Translations under genes and position numbers: made by a program
In this document: piece after piece, positions 28,961 to 40,126 of the stretch
Layout: each line of letters begins with the position of its first letter
Position numbering within the stretch: position 1 is the first letter of the stretch
The notes under the pieces: generated by a model
Seen by the model: the letters and a program-made list of their open reading frames with translations, nothing else
What the model was told of the DNA's origin: nothing
The model's database searches: none
Assembly: GCF_002814235.1 (NCBI RefSeq)
Contig: NZ_PHSU01000003.1
Coordinates: forward strand, 124,001 to 188,000
Reading direction: 5' to 3'
DNA: 64,000 bases
Source: Pseudomonas sp. QS1027
Lineage (GTDB): Bacteria > Pseudomonadota > Gammaproteobacteria > Pseudomonadales > Pseudomonadaceae

Positions 28961-29029
28961 TGTTCTTGTAAAACAGGTCTGTTGCGAAGTATGTCTAAAC
29001 TGCAACTTACCTCCTTCGAGTGATGACAC

Positions 29030-30325
29030 ATGACAACAACAACGATGCCGTACACCCCCGAAGAACGTAACAAGAGGATTTTTGCCATTGTCGGTGCTTC
29101 TTCCGGCAACCTGGTCGAGTGGTTCGACTTCTATGTCTATGCCTTCTGTGCAATCTACTTCGCCCCGGCTTTTTTTCCCTCTGGCGATCCCACGGCGCAG
29201 TTGCTCAATACCGCCGGTGTGTTCGCCGCCGGCTTCCTGATGCGACCCATCGGTGGCTGGCTGTTCGGCCGCGTGGCCGACAAGCATGGCCGCAAGAATT
29301 CGATGATGATCTCGGTGCTGATGATGTGCGCCGGCTCCCTGGTCATCGCGTTCCTGCCGACCTACGCGTCCATCGGTGCCTGGGCGCCGTTTCTGCTGCT
29401 GGTGGCGCGTCTGTTCCAGGGACTGTCGGTGGGCGGTGAATACGGCACCACCGCGACCTATATGAGTGAAGTGGCCCTGCGCGGCCAGCGCGGTTTCTTT
29501 GCTTCGTTCCAGTACGTGACCCTGATCGGCGGCCAGTTGCTGGCGGTGCTGGTCCTGGTGATCCTGCAGCAGTTCCTCAGCGAACCGGAACTCAAGGCCT
29601 GGGGCTGGAGGATTCCGTTCGTGATCGGTGCCATCGCGGCGCTGATCTCGCTGTTGCTGCGTCGCTCCCTGAAGGAAACCACCAGCAAGGAAACCCGCCA
29701 GGACAAGGACGCCGGCAGCATCCGGGCGTTGTTCCGCGATCACAAGGCAGCCTTTATCACCGTGCTCGGCTACACCGCCGGCGGTTCGCTGATTTTCTAC
29801 ACCTTCACCACCTACATGCAGAAGTACCTGGTGAACACCGCCGGCATGACGGCCAAGACCGCCAGTTTCATCATGACCGCCGTACTCTTCCTCTATATGT
29901 GCATGCAGCCGTTCTTTGGCATGCTCTCGGACCGTATCGGCCGGCGTAACTGCATGCTCTGGTTCGGCGCGCTGGGGACCTTGTGCACCGTGCCGATCCT
30001 GCTGACCCTGAAGACCGTGACCAGTCCGTTCCTGGCCTTTGTGCTGATCACCCTGGCACTGGCGATCGTCAGTTTCTATACCTCCATCAGCGGCCTGGTC
30101 AAAGCCGAGATGTTCCCGGCCCAGGTCCGCGCACTGGGTGTGGGCCTGGCCTACGCGGTGGCGAATGCGATCTTCGGCGGCTCGGCGGAATACGTGGCCC
30201 TGAACCTGAAGTCGGTGGGCATGGAAAACGCCTTCTACTGGTATGTGACGGCGATGATGGCCGTCGCCTTCCTGTTCAGCCTGCGCCTGCCGAAAGAGGC
30301 GGCCTACCTGCACCACGATCATTGA
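29030..30325 (+). CDS. pcaT: MFS dicarboxylate/3-oxoadipate transporter PcaT
   Basis: A 431-residue permease of the metabolite:H+ symporter branch of MFS (twelve membrane segments). It opens with '[20 protein letters not shown]' (residues about 20-39), has the loop '[17 protein letters not shown]' near 77-93 and '[13 protein letters not shown]' near 126-138. In pca clusters PcaT takes up dicarboxylates such as 3-oxoadipate. The gene lies 128 bases after pcaF. Normally pcaB follows; here pcaD follows directly. Confidence 0.9.
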   Translation: MTTTTMPYTPEERNKRIFAIVGASSGNLVEWFDFYVYAFCAIYFAPAFFPSGDPTAQLLNTAGVFAAGFLMRPIGGWLFGRVADKHGRKNSMMISVLMMCAGSLVIAFLPTYASIGAWAPFLLLVARLFQGLSVGGEYGTTATYMSEVALRGQRGFFASFQYVTLIGGQLLAVLVLVILQQFLSEPELKAWGWRIPFVIGAIAALISLLLRRSLKETTSKETRQDKDAGSIRALFRDHKAAFITVLGYTAGGSLIFYTFTTYMQKYLVNTAGMTAKTASFIMTAVLFLYMCMQPFFGMLSDRIGRRNCMLWFGALGTLCTVPILLTLKTVTSPFLAFVLITLALAIVSFYTSISGLVKAEMFPAQVRALGVGLAYAVANAIFGGSAEYVALNLKSVGMENAFYWYVTAMMAVAFLFSLRLPKEAAYLHHDH

Positions 30326-30332
30326 TCGGTTC

Positions 30333-30353
30333 GCGCGCCCTTCATGGGCGCGC
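30333..30353 (+). terminator. Hairpin after pcaT
   Basis: GCGCGCCC-TTCAT-GGGCGCGC, eight perfect pairs, 7 bases beyond the pcaT stop. There is no T-run. It lies at the place where pcaB would usually begin. Confidence 0.5.
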
Positions 30354-30409
30354 ATGACCTGGGCAATCAGCGGGCAAATACATCGGTTTTTTACTTGAAG
30401 GGGATGAAC

Positions 30410-31204
30410 GTGGGTTTCGTACGACTTGCCGAGGGTGAACTGCATTACCAGCTTGATGGCCCGCCCGATGCGCAGGTATTGGTGCTGTCCAACTCGCTGG
30501 GGACTGACCTGGGGATGTGGGACACCCAGATGCCGGTGTTTGCCGAGCACTTTCGGGTACTGCGTTACGACACCCGCGGCCATGGCCGTTCGCTGGTGAC
30601 GCCCGGGCCTTACAGCATCGAGCAATTGGGGCACGACGTCCTGGCGTTGCTCGACGCATTGAATATCGAACGTGCGCACTTCTGCGGCCTGTCCATGGGC
30701 GGTCTGATCGGCCAGTGGCTGGGCATCAACGCCGGGCATCGCCTGCAGCGCTTGATTGTCTGCAACACGGCGGCGAAGATCGGCGATGCGGCCGGCTGGA
30801 ATCCACGGATCGAAGCCGTTTCGACGGGTGGCCAGGCGGCCATGCTGGCCCTGCGCGACGGGGCGGTTTCACGCTGGTTCACCCCGGCGTTCGCCGAAGC
30901 GCACCCGGATCGGGTCAAGCCGATCACCGAGATGCTCGCCGCCACCTCGCCCGAGGGGTATGCGGCCAACTGCTGTGCCGTGCGCGATGCGGATTTTCGC
31001 GATCAGTTGGCGCAGATCCAACGGCCGTTGCTGGTGATTTCCGGCAGCGAGGATGCGGTGACGCCGCCGTCGGGCGGGATCTTTATCCAGCAGCACGTCG
31101 AGGGCGCCGAATACGCCGAGTTCCAAGCCGCGCATCTGTCCAACGTGCAGGCCGGCGATGGCTTCAGTCAGCGGGTACTGGACTTCCTGTCCGCCAGGGT
31201 GTGA
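30410..31204 (+). CDS. pcaD: 3-oxoadipate enol-lactonase
   Basis: A 264-residue alpha/beta hydrolase close to P. putida PcaD: 'QLDGP.DA.VLVLSNSLGTDL.MWD' at the start, nucleophile in 'FCGLSMGGLIGQW' (about residue 90), and the final histidine in 'AAHLSN'. It opens 3-oxoadipate enol-lactone to 3-oxoadipate. The GTG at 30410 is preferred because AAGGGG lies 6 bases before it; the ATG at 30404 touches the AAGGGG directly. It is the point where the catechol and protocatechuate branches join. Confidence 0.92.
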   Translation: MGFVRLAEGELHYQLDGPPDAQVLVLSNSLGTDLGMWDTQMPVFAEHFRVLRYDTRGHGRSLVTPGPYSIEQLGHDVLALLDALNIERAHFCGLSMGGLIGQWLGINAGHRLQRLIVCNTAAKIGDAAGWNPRIEAVSTGGQAAMLALRDGAVSRWFTPAFAEAHPDRVKPITEMLAATSPEGYAANCCAVRDADFRDQLAQIQRPLLVISGSEDAVTPPSGGIFIQQHVEGAEYAEFQAAHLSNVQAGDGFSQRVLDFLSARV

Positions 31205-31333
31205 AGCGTTCCGAGTGAAATCCTTCTCTTTTAGATGAAACTTTCACTACCGCCTGAACGCCTTCCCGGATGTTGTGCTCTGATGAGCGCGATGGCGCTT
31301 CTGTCATTGCCCTGATCCGGACCCCGCCCATCC

Positions 31334-32233
31334 ATGAAGTCGTTTGCTGCATTGCTGTCAGGGCTCGTGATCGCTACGAGCCTTGCCGCTTGCATCGGTC
31401 CGCCGATGCCCCTGACGCCACAAACCGAACAGGCCCTGCGCTCGCAGCCGCCGATCCGTTTTCTGCTGACCTTCGATGACGGTCCCAATGCCTCGAGTTT
31501 CTGGAACCCGACGGCGTCGGTGCTCGATGACTTGGCGCACAACCCGATCCAGCCGGGGATCAAGGCGATTTTTTTCGTCCAGACCCGTGCCACCCGGGCC
31601 GGCAACAGTGATATCGGTCGTGCGCTGATGCGTCGCGAGCATGCCGAAGGGCATATCCTCGGCTTTCATACCGCGACCCCCTCGCACACCAATCACCGTT
31701 CCTTGAGCCCGGAAGAACTGGAACAGTCGCTCAACAATGGCATTGCGGACATTACGGCGATCACCGGTGCACCGCCGACGATCCTGCGCCCGCCGTTCTG
31801 GAACTACGACAAGCGTACTTTCGCCGCCTACCAGCAACATGGCCTGCACGTATTGCTGACGGACCTGAGTGCCAACGATGGCAAGGTCTGGGGCATCACC
31901 GCCAGCCCGCAGCGGCGGGCCAACCTGCTCAAGCACCTGGCCGAAGTCCGCGAGCAGATCGCTCGTGGCGAAATGCCGGTGGTCGATGGGGTGATTCCGG
32001 TGGTGGTGACCTTTCACGACCTCAATCGCTATACCGCCCGGCATATGCAGGAATACCTGCAGATCCTGATGGACTGCGCACGGGACACCGGTGTGCGGAC
32101 CGCCGAGCAGCCTTTCTATACGGACAGCTCGGCCTTGTTGCGCGCGATCATGGCGCGCACGGTGCATGACAGCTCCGTGCCCGTGCACCTGCCCGGGTTC
32201 TGGAACTGGTGGTGGGACGGCGACTCGCACTAG
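31334..32233 (+). CDS. Polysaccharide deacetylase-family lipoprotein
   Basis: A 299-residue NodB-homology protein. A lipoprotein signal ends at 'TSLAAC' (Cys20). Motif 1 is 'LLTFDDGPNAS' (about 49-59, catalytic Asp pair), motif 2 'GFHTATPSHTNH' supplies the metal-binding His pair (about 113-124), and motif 3 is 'LRPPFWNYDKR' (about 154-164). It should remove acetyl groups from a cell-envelope or exopolysaccharide substrate; the substrate is unknown. Confidence 0.85.
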   Translation: MKSFAALLSGLVIATSLAACIGPPMPLTPQTEQALRSQPPIRFLLTFDDGPNASSFWNPTASVLDDLAHNPIQPGIKAIFFVQTRATRAGNSDIGRALMRREHAEGHILGFHTATPSHTNHRSLSPEELEQSLNNGIADITAITGAPPTILRPPFWNYDKRTFAAYQQHGLHVLLTDLSANDGKVWGITASPQRRANLLKHLAEVREQIARGEMPVVDGVIPVVVTFHDLNRYTARHMQEYLQILMDCARDTGVRTAEQPFYTDSSALLRAIMARTVHDSSVPVHLPGFWNWWWDGDSH

Positions 32234-32300
32234 GCTCTGTACGGAAACTGCCTGCGCGGCGAGTTTTCGTGCAAACCCTGACGAGCACTTTTGTCCAGGC

Positions 32301-32331
32301 AAAAAAAAGCCCACCTGGAAGCGGTGGGCTT
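32301..32331 (-). terminator. Terminator of the ttgABC operon
   Basis: AAGCCCACC / GGTGGGCTT stem with a 7-base loop; read on the minus strand it ends in a run of eight T. It lies just beyond the ttgC stop. Confidence 0.88.
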
Positions 32332-32338
32332 GTGAGGG

Positions 32339-33790
32339 TCAGCCTTTCGGCGGTTCCTCGGAGATCGGCTTGGCCTGGCCGCTGTTTTCGTACCAGCCAC
32401 CGCCGAGGGCCTTGTACAGGTTGACCTCGCTGGTGAGCTGCGACAGGCGATCGCTGATCAGCGACTGCTGGGCGCTGAACAACGAACGCTGGGCATCGAG
32501 GAAGGTCAGGTTGCTGTCGACACCAATGCGATAGCGACGCTCGGCCAGGCGGTAGTAATCCTGGTTGGCGGCGACCAGGTCACGCTGGGCCTGCAGCTGC
32601 TGGTTGAAGGTCTGGCGTGCCGCCAGTCCATCGGAGACTTCCTGGAAGCCGGTCTGAATGGCTTTCTCGTAGTTGGCGACGCTGATGTCTTTCTGGATTT
32701 TCGAGTAATCCAGGCTCGCTCTCAGGCTACCGGCGTTGAAGATCGGAATGTTGATGCTCGGTGCGAACGACCAGGTTCCCGAACCGCCCTTGAACAGACC
32801 ACCCATGTCCGGGCTCAAGGTCCCGGCATTGGCGGTCAGGCTGATGCTCGGGAAGAACGCCGCACGGGCCGCGCCGATATTGGCGTTGGCCGCCTGCAAC
32901 TGGTGCTCGGCGCCGAGAATGTCCGGACGCCGTTGCAGCAACTCGGACGGCAGGCCGGCGGGCATGTCGCTGAGCAGCTTGGCCGACAGCGGTTGAGCCG
33001 CTGGCAAGTTGGCCGGGATACCGCTACCGAGCAGCAGGGTCAGGCTGTTCTGGTCCTGGGCCACCTGGCGGGTGAATTGCGCCAGGCTGCTGCGGGCACC
33101 CTCCACCGACGTCCGCGCCTGGCTCACATCCAGGGCGGAAGCCACGCCGACTTCGTTGCTGCGTGAGGTCAGCTTGAAGCTTTCCTCGTAGGCCGACAGG
33201 GTGTTCTGGGTCAGCTTGAGCAGTTCCTTGTCGGCCTGCCAGGTCAGGTAGGCGTTGGCCACACTGGCCACCAGGCTGATCTGGGTGGTGCGGCGGGCTT
33301 CTTCGCTGGCGAAGTAAGTCTGCAGTGCCTGCTCGCTCAAGCTACGGACGCGGCCGAACAGGTCCAGTTCATAGGAACTGACGCCGAGGGTCGCCGAGTA
33401 CTGGCTGGTAATCATTTCCTTGCCGGTACTCGAGACGGCGGCCGGCACCCGCTGCCGACTGCCATTGCCATTGGCACTGACCGCCGGGAACAGGTCCGCG
33501 CGCTGGATCTGGTATTGGGCGCGGTAGGCGTCGATGTTCAGCGCCGCGACCCGCAGGTCGCGGTTGTTTTCCAGGGCCACCTGGATCAGCTGTTGCAGCG
33601 CCGGGTCGGCGAAGAACTGGCGCCAGCCCTGTTCGGCGGCGGCGACGTTCGCCGCCTGGGCCGGCGAGTAGGCCGGTCCTTGCGGGTACTGCGCCGCTAC
33701 CGGCGCTTCGGGGCGCTGGTAGTCGGGGATCAACGAGCAACCGCTGAGCACAAAGGCCGCGACCGCTACACTGAGAAGGGACTTGCTCAT
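32339..33790 (-). CDS. ttgC: RND efflux outer-membrane channel, TtgC/EmhC (OprM family)
   Basis: A 483-residue outer-membrane factor. A lipoprotein signal is present with the lipobox 'FVLSGC' (Cys18). The two repeated alpha-barrel segments typical of OprM are visible, including '[24 protein letters not shown]' near residue 80 and '[31 protein letters not shown]' near 285. It forms the exit duct for the TtgAB pump. It overlaps ttgB by 4 bases. Confidence 0.93.
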   Translation of the reverse strand: MSKSLLSVAVAAFVLSGCSLIPDYQRPEAPVAAQYPQGPAYSPAQAANVAAAEQGWRQFFADPALQQLIQVALENNRDLRVAALNIDAYRAQYQIQRADLFPAVSANGNGSRQRVPAAVSSTGKEMITSQYSATLGVSSYELDLFGRVRSLSEQALQTYFASEEARRTTQISLVASVANAYLTWQADKELLKLTQNTLSAYEESFKLTSRSNEVGVASALDVSQARTSVEGARSSLAQFTRQVAQDQNSLTLLLGSGIPANLPAAQPLSAKLLSDMPAGLPSELLQRRPDILGAEHQLQAANANIGAARAAFFPSISLTANAGTLSPDMGGLFKGGSGTWSFAPSINIPIFNAGSLRASLDYSKIQKDISVANYEKAIQTGFQEVSDGLAARQTFNQQLQAQRDLVAANQDYYRLAERRYRIGVDSNLTFLDAQRSLFSAQQSLISDRLSQLTSEVNLYKALGGGWYENSGQAKPISEEPPKG

Positions 33791-36700
33791 TGGCCAGCCT
33801 CGTTGCTTGGAGTTTCAGTAGTGTCTGACTTCTTGTGCTTTTTCTCGCCGCCGATGGACGACACCGACACGAAGAACAACGGAACCCAGAAGATCGCCAG
33901 AATCGTCGCGGTGATCATACCGCCAATCACGCCCGTACCGATGGCGTGCTGGCTACCCGAACCGGCACCGGTGGAAATCGCCAGCGGCACCACGCCGAGG
34001 ATGAACGCCAGGGAGGTCATGATGATCGGACGCAGACGCATCCGACAAGCCTCGACGGCGGCGTCGATCAGGCTACGGCCCTGTTCATGCAGTTCCTTGG
34101 CGAACTCGACGATCAGGATGGCGTTTTTCGCCGCCAGGCCGATGGTCGTCAACAGGCCCACCTGGAAGTACACGTCGTTGGACAGCCCGCGGAAGGTCGT
34201 TGCCAACAGCGCACCGATGATCCCCAGCGGTACCACAAGGACCACGGCGATGGGGATCGACCAGCTTTCATACAACGCGGCGAGACACAGGAACACCATC
34301 AGCAGCGACAGGGCGAACAACGCCGGCGCCTGGGAGCCGGACAGCTTCTCCTCGTACGACAGGCCGGTCCAGGAAATCCCGACGCCAGCCGGCAGTTTCG
34401 CGGCAATGGCTTCGACTTCCGCCAGGGCCTGGCCGGTACTGTAGCCGGGGGCCGGGGCACCGAGGATTTCCACGGCGGCGACGCCGTTGAAACGCGACAG
34501 CTTCGGCGAGCCGTAGACCCACTCGCCCTTGGCGAAGGCGGAGAACGGCACCATGATCCCGGTGCTGTTACGCACGTACCACTTCTTCAGGTCTTCAGGG
34601 CTCATCCGCGAATTGGCCTGGCCTTGCACGAAGACTTTCTTCACCCGACCGCGGTCGATGAAGTCGTTGACGTAGCTACCGCCCAGGGCAATCGACAAGC
34701 TGTTGTTGATGTCCGCGATGGACACGCCCAGGGCACTGGCGCGTTCGTCGTCGATGCTCAACTGGTACTGCGGCTCATCGTTCAGACCGTTGGGACGAAC
34801 CTGGCTGAGCACCTTGCTCTGCGCGGCCATGCCGAGGAACTGGTTACGCGCGGCCATCAGCTTCTCGTGACCGATACCGGCCTGGTCCTGCAGATAGACG
34901 TCGAAACCGATGGCGTTACCCAACTCCAGTACCGCCGGAGGGGCGAAGGCAAACACCATCGCATCGCGGAACGAGAAGAAGTGTTGCTGGGCGCGGGCGG
35001 CGAGGCCGAACACGCTGTTCTCGCTGGTGCGCTCACCCCAGGGCTTGAGCATGATGAAGCCCAGGCCCGAGCTCTGGCCGTTACCGGCGAAGTTGAAGCC
35101 GTTCACGGTAAACACCGAAGCCACGGTGTCGGATTCCTTGGTCAACAGATACTCACGCATCTCGTCGAGGACCGCCTGGGTCCGCTCGGCACTGGAACCG
35201 GACGGTGTCTGCACCTGGGCAAACAGTACGCCCTGGTCTTCTTCCGGCAGGAACGAGGTCGGAATGCGCATGAACAACCAGATCATGCCGGCAAAGATGA
35301 TCACGTAGACCAGCAGGTACGGTGCCTTGTGGCGCAGGATGCTGCCCACGGTGCGTTCGTAGCCGCGCACGCTGCGGTCGAAGTTGCGGTTGAACCAGCC
35401 GAAGAAGCCGCGTTTTTCGGTGCCGTGGTCGCCCTTGGCAATCGGCTTGAGCATGGTGGCGCACAGCGCCGGGGTGAAGATCAGGGCGACCATCACCGAC
35501 AGGGCCATGGCCGAGACGATGGTGATCGAGAACTGCTTGTAGATCACCCCGGTGGAACCGGCGAAGAACGCCATGGGCAGCAGTACCGCCGAGAGCACGA
35601 GGGCGATACCCACCAGTGCACCCTGGATCTGCCCCATGGATTTCTTGGTCGCTTCCTTGGGCGATAGCCCTTCCTCGCTCATCACCCGTTCGACGTTTTC
35701 CACCACGACGATGGCATCGTCCACCAGCAAGCCGATGGCCAGAACCATACCGAACATGGTCAGGGTGTTGATGCTGAAACCGGCTGCCGCGAGGATCCCG
35801 AAGGTCCCCAGCAATACCACCGGTACGGTCATGGTGGTGATGATGGTGGCGCGGAAGTTCTGCAGGAACAGGAACATCACCAGGAACACCAGCACGATCG
35901 CTTCGACCAGGGTTTCAACCACGCCCTTGATCGACTCGGTCACCACCGGGGTGGTGTCGTACGGGTAAACCACTTGCATGCCTGGCGGGAAGAACGGTTC
36001 CAGGGTGGCAATGGTCTTGCGCAAGGCCTTGGCGGTGTCCAGGGCGTTGGCGCCGGCTGCGAGTTTCACGGCCAGACCGGACGCCGGCTTGCCGTTGAAC
36101 TGGGCGTTGATGCTGTAGTTTTCACCACCGAGGCCGACATCGGCGACATCACCCAGACGTACTTGCGAGCCGTCCTGGTTGACCTTGAGCAGGATCGCCT
36201 TGAACTGTTCGGCGGTCTGCAGGCGGGTCTTGCCGATGATGGTGGCGTTCAACTGCTGGCCGGGCATGGCCGGCAGGCCACCCAGTTGCCCGGAGGCGAC
36301 CTGGACGTTCTGCGCGGCGATGGCGGTTTGCACGTCAACCGGGGTCAGCTTGAAGTTGTTCAGCTTGGCCGGATCGAGCCAGATACGCATCGCATACTGG
36401 GCACCGAACACCTGGAAGTCACCGACGCCGGCGGTCCGCGAGATCGGGTCCTGCATGTTCGAAACGATGTAGTTGGCCAGGTCGTCCTTGGTCATGCTGC
36501 CGTTGGTCGAAACGACACCGATCACCATCAGGAAGTTTTTAACCGACTTGGTCACGCGGATACCCTGTTGCTGCACTTCTTGCGGCAGCAATGGGGTGGC
36601 CAGGTTCAGTTTGTTCTGTACCTGGACCTGCGCGGTATCGGGGCTGGTGCCCTGGTTGAAGGTTGCGGTGATGGTCATGCTGCCGTCGGAGTTACTCGAC

Positions 36701-36939
36701 GACTCGATATAACGCAGGTTGTCGATACCGTTGAGCTGCTGCTCGATCACCTGGACCACGGTGTCCTGCACGGTCTGCGCCGAAGCGCCCGGGTAGGTCA
36801 CGGCAATCGCGATGGCCGGCGGTGCAATGGCCGGGTACTGGTTGATCGGCAACTTGAGGATCGATAGAGCCCCGACCAACATGATCACCAGGGCGATAAC
36901 CCAGGCGAAAATTGGACGGTCGATAAAAAATTTCGACAT
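33787..36939 (-). CDS. ttgB: RND multidrug efflux transporter, TtgB/EmhB
   Basis: A 1050-residue RND pump of the AcrB/MexB type. '[20 protein letters not shown]' opens the chain. The proton-relay aspartates lie in '[18 protein letters not shown]' (D407/D408 by AcrB numbering), and the second half repeats the fold ('[17 protein letters not shown]' near 935). It exports antibiotics and organic solvents with proton influx. It is preceded by ttgA with a 3-base gap. Confidence 0.95.
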   Translation of the reverse strand: MSKFFIDRPIFAWVIALVIMLVGALSILKLPINQYPAIAPPAIAIAVTYPGASAQTVQDTVVQVIEQQLNGIDNLRYIESSSNSDGSMTITATFNQGTSPDTAQVQVQNKLNLATPLLPQEVQQQGIRVTKSVKNFLMVIGVVSTNGSMTKDDLANYIVSNMQDPISRTAGVGDFQVFGAQYAMRIWLDPAKLNNFKLTPVDVQTAIAAQNVQVASGQLGGLPAMPGQQLNATIIGKTRLQTAEQFKAILLKVNQDGSQVRLGDVADVGLGGENYSINAQFNGKPASGLAVKLAAGANALDTAKALRKTIATLEPFFPPGMQVVYPYDTTPVVTESIKGVVETLVEAIVLVFLVMFLFLQNFRATIITTMTVPVVLLGTFGILAAAGFSINTLTMFGMVLAIGLLVDDAIVVVENVERVMSEEGLSPKEATKKSMGQIQGALVGIALVLSAVLLPMAFFAGSTGVIYKQFSITIVSAMALSVMVALIFTPALCATMLKPIAKGDHGTEKRGFFGWFNRNFDRSVRGYERTVGSILRHKAPYLLVYVIIFAGMIWLFMRIPTSFLPEEDQGVLFAQVQTPSGSSAERTQAVLDEMREYLLTKESDTVASVFTVNGFNFAGNGQSSGLGFIMLKPWGERTSENSVFGLAARAQQHFFSFRDAMVFAFAPPAVLELGNAIGFDVYLQDQAGIGHEKLMAARNQFLGMAAQSKVLSQVRPNGLNDEPQYQLSIDDERASALGVSIADINNSLSIALGGSYVNDFIDRGRVKKVFVQGQANSRMSPEDLKKWYVRNSTGIMVPFSAFAKGEWVYGSPKLSRFNGVAAVEILGAPAPGYSTGQALAEVEAIAAKLPAGVGISWTGLSYEEKLSGSQAPALFALSLLMVFLCLAALYESWSIPIAVVLVVPLGIIGALLATTFRGLSNDVYFQVGLLTTIGLAAKNAILIVEFAKELHEQGRSLIDAAVEACRMRLRPIIMTSLAFILGVVPLAISTGAGSGSQHAIGTGVIGGMITATILAIFWVPLFFVSVSSIGGEKKHKKSDTTETPSNEAGQ

Positions 36940-36942
36940 GGT

Positions 36943-38103
36943 TTACTCCCCTTTGCTGCCTGCGGCTTTATCTGTGGCCGGGGCAGGTGCCGGGTTGGCT
37001 GCCTTCACGTTGGTGGCTTCGGTGGCCTTGACTTCAACGCCAGGACGCACGAACTGGAGACCTTCGGTGATCACCCGATCGCCGGCTTTCAGGCCGTCTT
37101 CGATCAGCCACTGGCTACCGACAGTGCGGCTGGCCTTGAGCTGACGCAGTTCGACCTTGTTGTCCGGGCCGACGACCAGCGCGGTGGGCAGGCCCTTGAG
37201 GTCACGGGTCACGCCTTGTTGCGGGGCGAGAATCGCGGCACTGTTCACACCGGCCTGCAACTGGGCATGCACGAACATGCCGGGCAGCAGGGTGTGATCA
37301 GGGTTTGGGAATACCGCACGCAGGGTCACGGAGCCGGTGGTTTCATCCACGGTGACTTCCGAGAACTCGAGCTTGCCGTCCTGCTTGTACTGGCTGCCGT
37401 CTTCCAGGGTCAGCTTGACCGAGGCGGCATTGTCGCCGGCTTTCTGCAGGCGACCGCTTTCCAGCTCACGCCGCAGTTGCAGCAGCTCGGCGGTGGACTG
37501 CGTGACGTCGACATAGATCGGGTCGAGTTGCGAAATCGTGGCCATGGCATCGGTCTGGCCGCTGCTGACCAGCGCGCCTTCGGTCACCGAAGAACGGCCG
37601 ATTCGACCGGACAGCGGTGCGTAGACCTTGGTGTAACGCACATTGATCTGGGCGCTTTGCAGAGCCGCTTCCGATTGCAGGCGGTTGGCGACGGCGGTGT
37701 CGTACTCCTGACGGCTGACGGCTTGCTCATTCACCAGTTGCTTGTAGCGATCGGAAATCGACTTGGTCGATTGCAGGTTCGCTTCGGCGCTTTTCAGGGT
37801 CGCTTCATAGACCGATGGGTCGATCTGGTACAGCTGCTGGCCGGCTTTGACATCGCCGCCTTCCTTGAACAGACGCTTGAGAATGATGCCATTGACCTGT
37901 GGGCGAACTTCCGCGATGCGGTAGGCCGTGGTGCGACCGGGCAGGTCGGAGGTCAGGGTAAAGGCCTGGGTTTGCAGGGTAACGACGCCGACCTGAGGCG
38001 CGGGAGGAGCGGGCGCAGCGGCCTTTTCCTCTTTACATCCGCTGAGCAGCGATGCCAGGGCGACGGCGGTGACCAGAGCGGTAACAGCTGGCTTGAGTTG
38101 CAT
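36943..38103 (-). CDS. ttgA: RND efflux periplasmic adaptor lipoprotein, TtgA/EmhA
   Basis: A 386-residue membrane-fusion protein. The start ATG (38103) opens a lipoprotein signal ending 'LASLLSGC' (about Cys23); upstream in-frame codons add only unconserved residues. The lipoyl half-motifs (near 'LPGRTTAYRIAEVRPQVNG' and 'YAPLSGRIGRSSVTEGALV') flank a coiled hairpin. It links TtgB to TtgC. It is the first gene of ttgABC, divergent from ttgR. Confidence 0.94.
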   Translation of the reverse strand: MQLKPAVTALVTAVALASLLSGCKEEKAAAPAPPAPQVGVVTLQTQAFTLTSDLPGRTTAYRIAEVRPQVNGIILKRLFKEGGDVKAGQQLYQIDPSVYEATLKSAEANLQSTKSISDRYKQLVNEQAVSRQEYDTAVANRLQSEAALQSAQINVRYTKVYAPLSGRIGRSSVTEGALVSSGQTDAMATISQLDPIYVDVTQSTAELLQLRRELESGRLQKAGDNAASVKLTLEDGSQYKQDGKLEFSEVTVDETTGSVTLRAVFPNPDHTLLPGMFVHAQLQAGVNSAAILAPQQGVTRDLKGLPTALVVGPDNKVELRQLKASRTVGSQWLIEDGLKAGDRVITEGLQFVRPGVEVKATEATNVKAANPAPAPATDKAAGSKGE

Positions 38104-38183
38104 GAAGATCCTCGGGTCAGGCGCGCACGATGCGCACAAGAAAGGTGGAAGGGTAAGAAAGGGGGACTGGGTGGATAAATAGG

Positions 38184-38230
38184 TTGCTAATGAATATACT
38201 TACATTCATGGTTGTTTGTAAATACTTGCG
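38184..38230. promoter_or_regulatory. TtgR operator between ttgA and ttgR
   Basis: The minus-strand sequence includes GTATTTACAAACAACCATGA and, next to it, ATGTAAGTATATTC. I recall the P. putida ttgABC/ttgR operator as almost identical over about 45 bases. It is a long pseudo-palindrome covering both divergent promoters, so TtgR should repress both. Confidence 0.85.
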
Positions 38231-38357
38231 CTTTGCGCAGAAATAGTTACAAAGCATGTAATTTAGCCCGGGAAAAGGCACGACGATCGCCTCCCGCCAT
38301 TAAGTTCCGATTAAGCCCGGCGTTCGTCCGCGGCACCCTGATTGAGGTTTTACTGCC

Positions 38358-38990
38358 ATGGTCCGTCGCACCAAAGAGGAAGCCCAGGAGACCCGGAGAC
38401 AGATACTCGAAGCTGCCGAAAAGGCTTTCTATGAGCGTGGTGTGGCGCGCACGACCCTGGCGGATATCGCGACCCTGGCGGGCGTGACCCGGGGTGCCAT
38501 CTATTGGCATTTCAGCAACAAGGCCGAGTTGGTGCAGGCGATGCTCGACAGCCTCCACGAACCGCTGGATGCGTTGGCCCGGGCGAGCGAGAGCGAAGAG
38601 GAAGTCGATCCGCTGGGCTGCATGCGCACGTTGCTGATTCATGTGCTTCGTCAGGTTGCGCTGGACCCCCAGACCCGGCGAATCAACGAAATTCTGTTTC
38701 ATAAGTGCGAGTTCACCGATGAAATGTGTGACCTGCGCCGTCAGCGCCAGGCCGCCAGTGTGGACTGCAATCTGAAGATCGGCCTGACCCTGCGTAACGC
38801 CGTTGCCCGCGGACAATTGCCGGAGCAACTCGACCCTGCCCGTGCCGCCATTGCCATACACGCTTACATCCATGGGATTATTGCTCAATGGCTGCTGGTC
38901 TCCGACAGCTTTGAACTGCAGACGGAAGCGGAGCGTCTGGTCGACACCGGGTTGGACATGCTGCGCTTGAGCCCTGGTCTGCGCAATTAA
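38358..38990 (+). CDS. ttgR: TetR-family repressor TtgR/EmhR of the efflux pump
   Basis: A 210-residue TetR repressor. The helix-turn-helix is '[31 protein letters not shown]' (split here around residues 33-62), and the N-terminus '[20 protein letters not shown]' matches TtgR/AcrR. The ligand-binding domain continues to '[27 protein letters not shown]'. It is transcribed away from ttgABC across the shared operator; drugs or flavonoids release it in known relatives. Confidence 0.94.
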   Translation: MVRRTKEEAQETRRQILEAAEKAFYERGVARTTLADIATLAGVTRGAIYWHFSNKAELVQAMLDSLHEPLDALARASESEEEVDPLGCMRTLLIHVLRQVALDPQTRRINEILFHKCEFTDEMCDLRRQRQAASVDCNLKIGLTLRNAVARGQLPEQLDPARAAIAIHAYIHGIIAQWLLVSDSFELQTEAERLVDTGLDMLRLSPGLRN

Positions 38991-39334
38991 GTCAAAATGC
39001 GTATTTGATTCTAGTTGTATCAGAACTGGACATGAGCAAAGTTGACGCGTCATGTCGATGGACCGCAGCGGACCATTATCTACCTGCCCGCGTTATCTTG
39101 GTAGTTAGTAAGCTACGTATTTTGTAGCGAAAGTGTTGCGAGACTGTGAATGAATGTGCCCGATGTGTTGCATGGGGTGCCGAGCTGGCACTCAAGGGCA
39201 TTGCGCTGATTGGCCGCAGCGGGCTGGCGGTGGTCTGGGGGAGGGGCAGGCGGCAGCAAAACCCGGTGTTTCTCCTTGAAGGCTCCGTCTCGACCCGATG
39301 TTGACCACCGCGATTGTTCTGTACTCGATATGAC
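38991..39334. other. 344-bp region between ttgR and the exported protein gene
   Basis: No gene is recognised. A short hairpin GCTAC-GTATTTT-GTAGC lies at about 39110-39126. A frame from a GTG near 39147 stays open for about 50 codons but has no ribosome site or homology that I recognise. Confidence 0.5.
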
Positions 39335-39853
39335 TCAACTCATGCTGAACTTGACGTTATAGCTGTAGGGCGGCGCCTTGAGGGTTTTGCTCAGGCGCGC
39401 CTTGCAGGACGCCTGGCGTTCACCGATGGACTCGGCTTTCCTGATCCAGATGGGCAGGTAGTTGGGGCGTTGGGTGTGGGCGAAGCGTTCCTGCAGGGTA
39501 TGTTGGGCGACGAATCGGCACTTGCGCGGCCCGGCGCCATAGATGAACCAGGCCCTCGGGCCGTCCAGTACCAGTTCCCGGCGCTCGCCACTGGCGATGT
39601 TGAAACTAGACGGCGCAGCGCCGCCCAGGTCGAGGCCGGTCCCGAGGAGTTCAAGGGGGTCGGGGGAGTCGTTGCTGATCTCGATGGACGTGACTATTTT
39701 GGAAAGGCCCGGTTTTAACGGGGCGGGTTCTGAAGCGTCAGGTCCGAATGTGTCCACGCCAGAGCCACCGGTGGCGAAGGCCGCCAATGAAATCAGGCCC
39801 GAGAGTACGGCGCAGAACAGGGCGAGGCTGATGGACTGCAAGAGGGGAGTCAT
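39335..39853 (-). CDS. Exported hypothetical protein (172 aa)
   Basis: I do not recognise this protein. The ATG at 39853 has AAGGA 9 bases upstream and opens a signal peptide of about 27 residues ('ALFCAVLSGLISLAAFATG'). The mature part is a likely beta-sandwich ('IVTSIEISNDSPDPLELLGTGLDLGG', 'RRELVLDGPRAWFIYG') with two cysteines (GPRKCRF, QASCKAR), loosely like a secreted immunoglobulin-type or chaperone-like domain. It stands alone, with regions of mixed base composition on both sides. Confidence 0.65.
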   Translation of the reverse strand: MTPLLQSISLALFCAVLSGLISLAAFATGGSGVDTFGPDASEPAPLKPGLSKIVTSIEISNDSPDPLELLGTGLDLGGAAPSSFNIASGERRELVLDGPRAWFIYGAGPRKCRFVAQHTLQERFAHTQRPNYLPIWIRKAESIGERQASCKARLSKTLKAPPYSYNVKFSMS

Positions 39854-40066
39854 CTTATTAATTCCTTTTAATGAAGTCTTTTGAGGCAGCGTCATCCCAT
39901 GACACTGCGCGCCTGGCCGATTCCGGCGGGGTGCTGGTTAAGTATGGGGGTTGTTACCGAAAATACCCGGAGTAAAGGGCAGCGTCGTACGTAGGCTTAT
40001 TCCGATATTGAAGTGAGCCACTTCAATGAGGTGGGCACGTTGTCGGTGTGCCCTGCCAGCGCCAAC

Positions 40067-40099
40067 AAAAAAGCCCCGACGCTTGCGCGCCGGGGCTTT
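40067..40099 (-). terminator. Terminator of the arsR-MFS-OYE operon
   Basis: AAAGCCCCG paired with CGGGGCTTT, extended by inner GC pairs. On the minus strand it ends in a T-run, 27 bases beyond the enzyme's stop. Confidence 0.85.
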
Positions 40100-40126
40100 C
40101 TGCTTTCTGAAGCTGTGGAGTAGCGC

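Noticed and set aside
33835..35667. 610-codon plus-strand open frame opposite ttgB
   Set aside because: It has low-complexity composition (Gly, Arg, His, Gln) and no ribosome site, and ttgB fully occupies the region.
39185..39215. Sigma-54 promoter after ttgR (TGGCAC followed by TTGC)
   Set aside because: Nine bases separate the two elements; sigma-54 promoters need five.
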